A stretch of 64,000 nucleotides of DNA from Shewanella khirikhana (GTDB lineage Bacteria > Pseudomonadota > Gammaproteobacteria > Enterobacterales > Shewanellaceae), in the NCBI RefSeq assembly GCF_003957745.1, contig NZ_CP020373.1, forward strand, positions 3,333,501 through 3,397,500. Reading direction: 5' to 3'. Under the pieces are notes generated by a model. It was not told the origin of the DNA. It made no database searches and was given only the letters and a program-made list of their open reading frames with translations. How positions within the stretch are numbered: the stretch's first letter is position 1; each line of letters opens with the position of its first letter. This document shows, in pieces, positions 15,459 to 23,020 of this stretch. The position numbers were made by a program, and so were the translations under genes.

Positions 15459-18400
15459 ATGTTACGTATTCTGCTGATAGCGCTTGTTTTTTCTTCTTTT
15501 CTTTGCCAGGCCAACTCTCCCCTTCAGTTGGATAAACGTCTTGGGTTTACGCCAACTGAAACTCAGACTCAAGCCACTCCGGCACAGCAAACCCAGGATC
15601 TGCTGAGCAGCATCGAAACCCTGTCACAGATGGCCGGGGAGTATCAGGATCAGCTGCTGAGCTTCGATACCGAGAAAGCCACTCTCAACAAAGCCCTTGC
15701 CAGCGCTCAGAAAGAGCTGCAACTGGCACGCAGACAGGATTTGAATCAACAGGCCTCGGCTGCCTATTTGCGCCTCTCCGAGCTTAAGGAAACCGAAAGC
15801 CAGTTAAGCCAGCAGCAAAGCAGCCTGCTGCAGCGGCACAATCAATTGCCCGGTGCAGTCTCATCCGCACGTCAGGCATTGATGCAACATCAAAAGGCAC
15901 CTCTGTCGGCGCCCGATACCGCCATGGGGCTGCTGCAACAAACCCAGCGGCAGTATTACGAGCAAAATCTGGCGACGCTGGAGGCCGAGCAAACCTCCAG
16001 CCAAAAACGTATCGAGCTGGTTCAGCTGCGGCTTAAAGTGGTTCGTGCCCAACTGGCGCAGCAAGAGCTGTTTATCGAAAAGCTGAACCGTGCCATCAGT
16101 AACGAGCGCCAGGCAATTACCGATGCCACCCTCGCCGACAGCCTCGCCCCCGCCACATCCACCGATGACGCCCTCACCCGCCGCCTTAAGGCCAACAACG
16201 AATTGCTCGGGCAGAAGCTGCAAACCCTCACGCTGCAAATTGATAATGTGGTGGACCAGCAGGAAGCCGCCGAGAAACGCTATCAGGAGCAGTCGCTGCA
16301 AATATCCAACATCCAGGAGCAGATTGCCTGGGTGAAGACCAATTCCGCTTTTGGCGAGCGCTTCCTGCAGATGTTGCAAAACCTGCCCAAGCCCCCCAAT
16401 CAGGAAGCGTTGCAAAACCAGATTGCCGATACCCGCCTGGCGCGATACCAGATGGAGCAGGATCTGGCCCGCAATCAAGAACAGCTGGATGAAAAAGCAC
16501 AGTTCAGCGATGCCCAGTATCAGTTGCTGCAAGCCGAGAGCAAGCTGCTGAAGCAGCTGCTGCAGGGATTCGATCAACTGCTCAGCGAACTGGCCAAACT
16601 CAAGGTGAGTCAGAACAATCTCACCGCCCAATACCACACCCTGAAAAACACCCTCAGCGAGCACCTGTTTTGGGTGCCCAATGCCGCGCCAATCGGCAAG
16701 TTGTGGGTTACGGATCTGCACCGCAGCCTGATTTGGCTGGTCCAACAGGCACCCTGGCAGCAGTTATCACAGGCACTGGATGAGCAAAGCGATTATTGGT
16801 CCTGGTGGCTGATCCTGTTGGTGCTTTGCCTGGTGGTACAGGACATAGTCAAACCCCGTTTCGATCGCGCCCTGAGCCGCTTTATTGCGCCTGTGGGTAA
16901 CGTGACCCAGGATGACTTTATCTACACCTTTGAGACCCTGCTGGTCACCATGGGTTACGCCTTGCTGCGTCCAAGCCCGGTGATCCTGGCCGGGGCCTTC
17001 TTTATGCTGAGTCAGTACAATCTGGTACAGGCCGTTGGCTGTGGCCTGCTGGTGATGGGCTGTGTGTATCTGGTGTACCGCTTTATGTTTTTGCTGTCGG
17101 TGGAAAAAGGCGTGTTGATTGGCCACTTCCGTCGTCCCAAAGAGGTCATAGAACACGGCAAGCAGCGGCTGAAATCCCTGATGCTGATCACCATTCCCCT
17201 GGTGGCCATCGTCAGCTTTACCGAAATTCTGGAATTGTCGCTGGTGCGTAACAGCCTCGGCCGCGGCGCCTTTATCATCCTGTGTTTGCAGCTGTTCTGG
17301 TTCTACCGCGATATCCTTAACTTTGCCCGCAAATACCGCGCCGAACAGCAGGACCCGGGGAAGAACCGCCGACTGCTGCAGCGGCTTTTGTGGATGGTAC
17401 TGCTGCTGACGCCGGTGATAAGTGCGGTACTGGCCTGGCGCGGCTTCTACTTCACCGCCTTCCAGCTGCTGCTGCAATTGCAGCTGTCGCTACTGCTGGC
17501 ACTGGGCTTTTTGCTGCTGTATCAGCTGATTAAACGTTGGATGCTGATTGAGCGGCGCCGAATCGCCTTCGATCGCGCCAAGGCCAAACGGGCCGAAAAG
17601 CTGGCCCAGCGTGAACGGGGCGAAACAGTACTTGCCGACAGTCAGGACGTGTACGAAGAGCCCAAGGTCGATTTGGAAACCATCTCCAGTCAGTCGCTGG
17701 GGCTGGTGCGCTCTTTGCTGATCCTGGCCTTCCTCGCCAGTTTGATTGGTCTGTGGACCCAAACCCACTCGGCCATGTTCTCCTTCCTCGATGGCATTAA
17801 CCTGTGGAACAGCACCGCGCTGATTGATGGCAGCGAACAGTTGGTGCCCGTGACCTTAAAGTCAGTGTTGTTTGGCATTCTTATCATGGTGTTTTCGCTG
17901 ATGATTGCCACCAACCTGCCCGGCCTGCTTGAGCTGGTGCTGTTGCAGCGTCTCGACTTAACCCCGGGTACCGGCTTTGCCATTACCACGGTGAGCCGCT
18001 ATCTGGTGGTGATGGTGGGCACCCTGGTGGGCTTCTCTACCCTGGGGATGGAATGGTCCAAGCTGCAGTGGCTTATTGCGGCGCTGTCGGTGGGCCTAGG
18101 CTTTGGTTTGCAGGAGATTTTCGCCAACTTTATCTCGGGTCTGATCATCCTGTTTGAAAAGCCGGTGCGGATTGGCGATACGGTTACCATCCGTGACCTC
18201 ACAGGTACTGTCAGTAAAATCCAAATCCGCGCCACCACGATTATCGATTGGGATCGCAAAGAAATCATCGTGCCCAACAAGGCCTTTATCACCGAGCAGC
18301 TGATTAACTGGTCGCTGTCAGACCCCATCACCCGGGTCATCATCAAGGTGGCGGTGGCGCGGGACTCAGATCCAGCCAAGGTGGAAGCCAGTCTTTATCA

Positions 18401-18665
18401 GGCTATTAAGGAATGTCAGCACGCGCTGCATACCCCTGAGCCTGAAGTCTGGTTTGCCGGTTTTGGTCAGCATACTCAGGACTATGAGGTGCGCGCCTAT
18501 GCCAAGGATATGGGTGCCCGCTGGCCACTGAGACACGATCTACACAAACGGATCAGTGCCAAACTCAAGGAAAACAACCTTGAACTGGCGTTCCCGCAGA
18601 TGGAAATCACCATCAACCAAACCACCAATGTGCCAGGGCGTGACTCGCAGTTGCAGCTGCGCTGA
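15459..18665 (+). CDS. mscM: MscM/MscK-type mechanosensitive channel
   Basis: 1068 aa from the ATG at 15459 (signal peptide MLRILLIALVFSSFLCQA); the longer frame from 15414 adds only unlike residues. A long periplasmic coiled-coil region (to about residue 430) is followed by about eleven membrane helices. The MscS channel core has the pore helix and gate stretch GLGFGLQEIFANF, then GDTVTIRDLTGTV and the cytoplasmic beta domain. Size and position near psd match E. coli YjeP/MscM (1107 aa). Protects cells from osmotic downshock. Confidence 0.88.
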   Translation: MLRILLIALVFSSFLCQANSPLQLDKRLGFTPTETQTQATPAQQTQDLLSSIETLSQMAGEYQDQLLSFDTEKATLNKALASAQKELQLARRQDLNQQASAAYLRLSELKETESQLSQQQSSLLQRHNQLPGAVSSARQALMQHQKAPLSAPDTAMGLLQQTQRQYYEQNLATLEAEQTSSQKRIELVQLRLKVVRAQLAQQELFIEKLNRAISNERQAITDATLADSLAPATSTDDALTRRLKANNELLGQKLQTLTLQIDNVVDQQEAAEKRYQEQSLQISNIQEQIAWVKTNSAFGERFLQMLQNLPKPPNQEALQNQIADTRLARYQMEQDLARNQEQLDEKAQFSDAQYQLLQAESKLLKQLLQGFDQLLSELAKLKVSQNNLTAQYHTLKNTLSEHLFWVPNAAPIGKLWVTDLHRSLIWLVQQAPWQQLSQALDEQSDYWSWWLILLVLCLVVQDIVKPRFDRALSRFIAPVGNVTQDDFIYTFETLLVTMGYALLRPSPVILAGAFFMLSQYNLVQAVGCGLLVMGCVYLVYRFMFLLSVEKGVLIGHFRRPKEVIEHGKQRLKSLMLITIPLVAIVSFTEILELSLVRNSLGRGAFIILCLQLFWFYRDILNFARKYRAEQQDPGKNRRLLQRLLWMVLLLTPVISAVLAWRGFYFTAFQLLLQLQLSLLLALGFLLLYQLIKRWMLIERRRIAFDRAKAKRAEKLAQRERGETVLADSQDVYEEPKVDLETISSQSLGLVRSLLILAFLASLIGLWTQTHSAMFSFLDGINLWNSTALIDGSEQLVPVTLKSVLFGILIMVFSLMIATNLPGLLELVLLQRLDLTPGTGFAITTVSRYLVVMVGTLVGFSTLGMEWSKLQWLIAALSVGLGFGLQEIFANFISGLIILFEKPVRIGDTVTIRDLTGTVSKIQIRATTIIDWDRKEIIVPNKAFITEQLINWSLSDPITRVIIKVAVARDSDPAKVEASLYQAIKECQHALHTPEPEVWFAGFGQHTQDYEVRAYAKDMGARWPLRHDLHKRISAKLKENNLELAFPQMEITINQTTNVPGRDSQLQLR

Positions 18666-18691
18666 TCCCCCTTGATGTTTCAGGAGCTTTT

Positions 18692-19414
18692 ATGCTGATT
18701 TTTGCCCACCGCGGTGCCAGTGGTTATGCCCCGGAAAATACCCTCAAAGCCATGGAGCTGGCGCTGAGCATGGGGGCCGAGGCCATTGAATTGGATGTGC
18801 ACTGTGTTGAAGGTGAGTTGGTGGTGTTTCACGACCGCCATCTGGCAGGCAAAAGCAATGGTAAAGGGCTAATCCACCGCCAGACTCTGGCGAGCCTGGC
18901 GAACGTCACTGTCCTGGGTGAAGCCATTCCTACCCTGTGGCAGGTGCTTGAGCTGGTGCGCGGCCGCTGTATCGTCAATATTGAACTCAAAGGCGTGGGC
19001 ACAGCGGCGCCTTTGGTGAAGCTCTATCCCCGCATCCTCCGCGAGCTGGGCTTTACCAGCGCACAGCTTATCATTTCTTCCTTCCATCATCCCATGTTGG
19101 CCGAGTTCAAGGCGCAGCTGCCAGAAGCCAGGGTAGCGCCGCTGCTCGGCTCCTTGCCATTGGATGGCGCTATGATTGCCACCCGGCTTGATGCCTATTC
19201 ACTGCACCTGGATGTCAGTTTTATCAGCCAGCAAATCGTCGATGATGCCCACCAGCGCGGCGTTCTTGTTTACGTGTACACAGTGGATGATGCTGACGAC
19301 CTGCGCGCACTGCGTGCCATGGGCGTTGACGGCGCCTTTTGCAACTTCCCGGACCGGGCCAGAGACGCACTGTCTGAGCCTGATCAATGCGATTATCGCG
19401 GCTGGTTTGAGTGA
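18692..19414 (+). CDS. Glycerophosphodiester phosphodiesterase, cytoplasmic type
   Basis: 240 aa GDPD TIM barrel without a signal peptide, so closer to UgpQ than GlpQ. Hydrolyses glycerophosphodiesters to glycerol-3-phosphate and an alcohol. Motifs: HRGASGYAPENT at the N-terminus, EAIELDVH, VFHDRHL, NIELKG, and VYTVDDADDLRAL near the end. Follows mscM by 26 bp, so probably cotranscribed. Convergent with the next gene, leaving only 2 bp. Confidence 0.93.
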   Translation: MLIFAHRGASGYAPENTLKAMELALSMGAEAIELDVHCVEGELVVFHDRHLAGKSNGKGLIHRQTLASLANVTVLGEAIPTLWQVLELVRGRCIVNIELKGVGTAAPLVKLYPRILRELGFTSAQLIISSFHHPMLAEFKAQLPEARVAPLLGSLPLDGAMIATRLDAYSLHLDVSFISQQIVDDAHQRGVLVYVYTVDDADDLRALRAMGVDGAFCNFPDRARDALSEPDQCDYRGWFE

Positions 19415-19416
19415 TT

Positions 19417-19749
19417 TCAGGCCTGACGCTGGCGCTCAGCCCAAACACCGACAAAAATAAAACTAAAGGATAATACAGCCATCAGCCAAACCGGTGACAG
19501 GCTGCGAAGGGTTGCGGCCAGATGGGGGCTTGCCCAGACGATCAGCAATCCAAAACCGAAGGCATTCACCAGGATGAAAATCAGGGTGCGCACCACAAAG
19601 GCTCTGGCTCCCACCAGGCGCTTCACCGCCCGGTTGAGATCTGGCGCCAGCACTATGAGTATGCAGGCGACCATGGCGGTGGCAATTTCGGACATCCAGG
19701 GATAGAGGTAAGACGCGAGGTCGTGAGTAAGACCTTTGATTGTTTCCAT
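19417..19749 (-). CDS. DUF3392-type small membrane protein
   Basis: 110 aa from the ATG at 19749 (METIKGLTHDLASYL); a TTG 27 bp upstream is less likely. Three hydrophobic stretches (ATAMVACILIVLAPDL, LIFILVNAFGFGLLIVWA, LMAVLSFSFIFVGVW). It resembles the DUF3392 proteins of marine gamma-proteobacteria as I recall them. Function unknown. Divergent from the dehydrogenase at 19804, with an 8-bp dyad between them. Confidence 0.75.
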   Translation of the reverse strand: METIKGLTHDLASYLYPWMSEIATAMVACILIVLAPDLNRAVKRLVGARAFVVRTLIFILVNAFGFGLLIVWASPHLAATLRSLSPVWLMAVLSFSFIFVGVWAERQRQA

Positions 19750-19758
19750 TCGACTAAA

Positions 19759-19783
19759 GTAGTTATGATAGCGCAATAACTAC
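19759..19783. promoter_or_regulatory. Operator-like dyad in divergent promoter region
   Basis: Perfect inverted repeat GTAGTTAT (19759-19766) / ATAACTAC (19776-19783) with a 9-base spacer, in the 54-bp gap between the DUF3392 gene and the dehydrogenase. A TATGAT -10-like hexamer overlaps the left arm. Confidence 0.4.
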
Positions 19784-19803
19784 AAGAATAAGGGGAACAT
19801 ACC

Positions 19804-20730
19804 TTGAGACACAAGCTACTGCTGTTGACCCGGGAAAACGATCGCTATCGCTCCTTGTTGGCGTCTTGTCATTTACCGGATCTCGAATTACTGAACGACG
19901 ACCCCGCGGGCATTCGCCGCGCGGATATCTGGCTCGCCGAGCCCGGCCTGGCCGCGCCGCTGCTGGGTCATGCGGATCGTCTGCGCTGGATGCAGTCCAC
20001 CTTTGCCGGGGTAGACTTGCTGGTAAAGCCCAGACAAAGGCGCGATTACCTGCTCACCAATGTGCGCGGGATCTTCGGCCCCTTGATGAGCGAATACCTG
20101 TTTGGCTACCTGCTGGCTCGCCAGCGCGAACATCAGCTGTACAAAAGCCAGCAGCAACAAAAAGTATGGTTGCCTGGCAGCTACAAAACCCTGCAGGGTT
20201 CAGAACTGTTACTGCTGGGAACCGGCTCCATCGCCAAACATATTGCACAAACCGCCAAGCATTTTGGTATGAGAGTCACAGGTATCAACCGCTGCGCCAA
20301 ACCGACGGTGGGATTTGATGAAGTCTCTTCCCTCGATGCGCTGCCAGAACTGATCCAGAGGGCCGATGCCATTGCCAGCATACTGCCATCGACTGAGCAA
20401 ACCCGGGGCGCGCTGAACGCGCACACCCTTGGTCTGATGAAAGATGATGCGGTGCTGTTTAATCTGGGGCGGGGCGATGTGCTGGATTTGGATGCGCTGG
20501 CGATGCAAATGTCGCAAAAGCCCGCGCAGCAGGCGGTACTCGATGTGTTTAATCAGGAGCCGCTGCCGGAAGAGCATCCGATTTGGAGCCTGGATAACGT
20601 CATCATTACCCCGCACATTGCTGCGCCAAGCTTTCCGGAGCAGGTGGCGGAGATATTCACCAACAACTACCACAAGTTCCTGATGGGCGAGTCTTTATCC
20701 CACAGGGTGAACTTCGAGCGTGGTTATTGA
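19804..20730 (+). CDS. D-isomer-specific 2-hydroxyacid dehydrogenase
   Basis: 308 aa, TTG start. NAD(P)-dependent reductase of 2-oxoacids; the exact substrate is unknown (glyoxylate/hydroxypyruvate reductase type likely). Rossmann motif GTGSIAKHIA at about residues 139-148. Catalytic Arg lies in FNLGRGD, Glu in NQEPLPEEHP and His in TPHIAAPS. The N-terminal 130 residues form the substrate lid. Terminated by a strong hairpin at 20756-20780. Confidence 0.93.
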   Translation: MRHKLLLLTRENDRYRSLLASCHLPDLELLNDDPAGIRRADIWLAEPGLAAPLLGHADRLRWMQSTFAGVDLLVKPRQRRDYLLTNVRGIFGPLMSEYLFGYLLARQREHQLYKSQQQQKVWLPGSYKTLQGSELLLLGTGSIAKHIAQTAKHFGMRVTGINRCAKPTVGFDEVSSLDALPELIQRADAIASILPSTEQTRGALNAHTLGLMKDDAVLFNLGRGDVLDLDALAMQMSQKPAQQAVLDVFNQEPLPEEHPIWSLDNVIITPHIAAPSFPEQVAEIFTNNYHKFLMGESLSHRVNFERGY

Positions 20731-20755
20731 GTGGAACCGGATTTCCCGAAAACAG

Positions 20756-20780
20756 AAAAGGCGCCCTTTGGCGCCTTTTT
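20756..20780 (+). terminator. Rho-independent terminator
   Basis: Stem AAAAGGCGCC / GGCGCCTTTT with a CTTT loop and T-tail, 26 bp after the dehydrogenase stop. Confidence 0.9.
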
Positions 20781-20907
20781 AATTTATGTTCTTTTGCCAG
20801 CGTTCCATGCTGTACCTCCACGTCCTGTGTTTCTTGAGTCTGTGTTTCTTGAGTCAGAGCTTCTTGTGCCTGCCTTGCCGTCACTGGCCAGCCGAGCTTC
20901 GCTTGCG

Positions 20908-22485
20908 TTATTTGCCCTTGAAACTGCGCAGCAGGAACTGCTTCACCAGCGCCTCCTGAGAGCCTATTTTCTCGACCACACCGCGGTTCAGGTGCACCAT
21001 TTCCTCACCAAGTTGGCTGCTTGAAGTTGCAAGCTGCGAAGCATTGACAATATTGCGGCTCACTTCGTTGGACACGCTGGATTGCTCCTCCACGGCACTG
21101 GCAATGTGATGGGTCATATCGGTAATGGACGCCACCGCCTCACGGATACTGCGAAGTGCTTCACCCGCCTTGTCCGCCAGCTCCACACAGGCCTGGGCCT
21201 TATCTACCCCCTGATGCATCGAAGCCACCGCTTTATTGGTGCCCTGCTGCAACAAGGTGATCATGCTCTGGATTTCGGTGGTGGACTCATGGGTGCGTTT
21301 GGCAAGTGCCCGCACTTCATCGGCAACCACGGCAAAACCACGGCCCTGCTCACCGGCCCTAGCGGCTTCAATAGCAGCGTTCAATGCCAGCAGGTTGGTT
21401 TGCTCTGCGATACTTTGAATCACATCCAGCACAGTGCCAATACTCTTGCTCTGGGCTTCCAAATCGGCAATGACCCCTGAGGTATCAACCAGCTGGGTCG
21501 ACATGGACTCGATGGATTTGACCGTGTTGGTCACTATCATGTCACCGGCAATGGACTCATCACTGGCACGCTGGGACGCATTGGCTGCATCACTGCAGTT
21601 ACAGGCCATGTCCTGCAGGGTTGCCGTCATTTCCTGAATGGCGGTTGCCACCTGATCCATTTCATATTGCAGTGACTCACTGTTGCCCTGCACATCTTCA
21701 CCTTTAGCGGCCGAGCTGTGGGCATTGGCGCTGCTTTGCTCGCAGGAGTCGAGCGCCCTGCCCAGTACCGCTTTAAGCTCAGACGACTGCATATGCATCG
21801 CCAAATCGATTTGCGCCACGCAATCGGTATGGCCGGTATACAGGTAGGTCATCAACGGATTGTTGTAGATGCTCTGGGCCTTCTTGACCAACTCGTGGTA
21901 ACGGCGAAGGCACATGAGGCCGCCACCAAACAGGATAGCGACACTGAGCAGCCAGGCCACAAACCCGAGGCCGCCGCTGCTGAAAGCCAGGTACAGACCC
22001 GGTAACATGGCCAGCGCCGCCACCAGGGCGAGCTTCTGGGTCATGGTGGTTTTTACCTTGAGCCGCGAGACGCTGCCTTTTTGATTCAGCTCCTTATAGG
22101 CGGCCTCGGCACGCTCCACTGACGCCCGGGTGGGCTTGGTGCGAACCGACTGGTATTCTACAATCTGACCGTTGTGGGTAATGGGTGTCACGAAGGCGTC
22201 CACCCAATAATGATCGCCATTGGCGCAGCGGTTTTTTACTAACCCTTTCCAGGGATTGCCCTTTTTGATGGTGCTCCAGAGATCTTCAAAGGCGGCAGGT
22301 GGCATGTCCGGGTGACGTACCATGTTATGTGGCTGACCTTCCATCTGGGAAAGTTCATAGCCGGCAACCTTGCAAAACGCCGGGTTGGCGTATTTGATGA
22401 TGCTCTTGGTATCTGTGGTTGAGAGCAATATCCAATCAGAGGGATAATCATTCTCTTTCTGTGTTACAGGTAGATTTTTTCGCAT
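20908..22485 (-). CDS. Aer-like PAS-containing chemoreceptor
   Basis: 525 aa. The N-terminal PAS domain (about 15-120) has the Aer-type signature NMVRHPDMPPAAFEDLW, which points to FAD and redox/oxygen sensing. Two closely spaced membrane segments follow (about 152-195), then a HAMP-like linker and the cytoplasmic MCP hairpin ETNLLALNAAIEAARAGEQG. There is no large periplasmic ligand domain. It feeds CheA/CheW signalling. Monocistronic; no CheA/CheW genes lie nearby. Confidence 0.9.
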   Translation of the reverse strand: MRKNLPVTQKENDYPSDWILLSTTDTKSIIKYANPAFCKVAGYELSQMEGQPHNMVRHPDMPPAAFEDLWSTIKKGNPWKGLVKNRCANGDHYWVDAFVTPITHNGQIVEYQSVRTKPTRASVERAEAAYKELNQKGSVSRLKVKTTMTQKLALVAALAMLPGLYLAFSSGGLGFVAWLLSVAILFGGGLMCLRRYHELVKKAQSIYNNPLMTYLYTGHTDCVAQIDLAMHMQSSELKAVLGRALDSCEQSSANAHSSAAKGEDVQGNSESLQYEMDQVATAIQEMTATLQDMACNCSDAANASQRASDESIAGDMIVTNTVKSIESMSTQLVDTSGVIADLEAQSKSIGTVLDVIQSIAEQTNLLALNAAIEAARAGEQGRGFAVVADEVRALAKRTHESTTEIQSMITLLQQGTNKAVASMHQGVDKAQACVELADKAGEALRSIREAVASITDMTHHIASAVEEQSSVSNEVSRNIVNASQLATSSSQLGEEMVHLNRGVVEKIGSQEALVKQFLLRSFKGK

Positions 22486-22700
22486 ACTCCACCATTCCTC
22501 AGGATTTCATAACGCCAAAATTTCAACCTCTGGTATTAAATGCCACCAGAAAATACCAAACCATCATAAGCAATTTTCATTACACCGCAGCAACATTTTT
22601 CACGAATTGCTCACATTTTGAGCGACTAACGAAAAGTTTAGGATAGATTGCTGAGATAACCAGCAAATGAGAAATCGCTCACCTATATAAAAAAGCGTTA

Positions 22701-22730
22701 TTGATGATGAGAACGGTTTTTATTTATAAT
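22701..22730 (+). promoter_or_regulatory. bfd promoter with possible Fur site
   Basis: -35 TTGATG (22701-22706), 18-bp spacer, perfect -10 TATAAT (22725-22730). The 19-mer at 22703-22721 (GATGATGAGAACGGTTTTT) matches the classic Fur box at about 12 of 19 positions and covers the -35/spacer, where a Fur repressor would block RNA polymerase. The promoter is convincing; the Fur site is weak by eye. Confidence 0.55.
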
Positions 22731-22761
22731 TCCCCCGTTCAATTGCTCAGCAGGAATCATC

Positions 22762-22953
22762 ATGTACGTTTGCGTGTGTTATGCCGTTACCGATACCCAA
22801 ATTCAGCAGGCCGTGCATCAAGGAGATACCACCCTGGCGGCGGTGAGAAAGCGTTTGGGCGTGGGCAGCCAATGTGGCAAGTGCATCCAGATGACCCTGG
22901 AGGTGATTGAGCGCCAGTTGGATAAAGAACCCAACTATTACGAAGTGGCTTAA
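22762..22953 (+). CDS. bfd: Bacterioferritin-associated ferredoxin
   Basis: 63 aa [2Fe-2S] protein that reduces the ferric core of bacterioferritin to release iron. The cluster ligands are Cys4, Cys6, Cys38 and Cys41 (MYVCVCYAVTD and GSQCGKC). Strong CAGGAA ribosome site. No bfr gene is adjacent. Followed by a bidirectional hairpin shared with convergent parC. Iron-responsive control is expected from the family and hinted at by the promoter. Confidence 0.96.
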   Translation: MYVCVCYAVTDTQIQQAVHQGDTTLAAVRKRLGVGSQCGKCIQMTLEVIERQLDKEPNYYEVA

Positions 22954-22971
22954 CCATACTTCGGCCAAAAG

Positions 22972-22999
22972 AAAAGCGCTGCCGGGGCAGCGCTTTTTT
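22972..22999. terminator. Bidirectional terminator between bfd and parC
   Basis: Stem AAAAGCGCTGCC / GGCAGCGCTTTT with T-run on the right and A-run on the left, in the 67-bp gap between convergent bfd and parC. Confidence 0.9.
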
Positions 23000-23020
23000 G
23001 TGGTTCTTTTTCAGTTCCGC

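Noticed and set aside
20731..21024. Plus-strand 97-codon frame after the dehydrogenase
   Set aside because: It begins right at the previous stop, includes the terminator hairpin and runs into the 3' end of the Aer-like gene on the other strand. The GTGTTTCTTGAGTC repeats inside are too few to mean anything.
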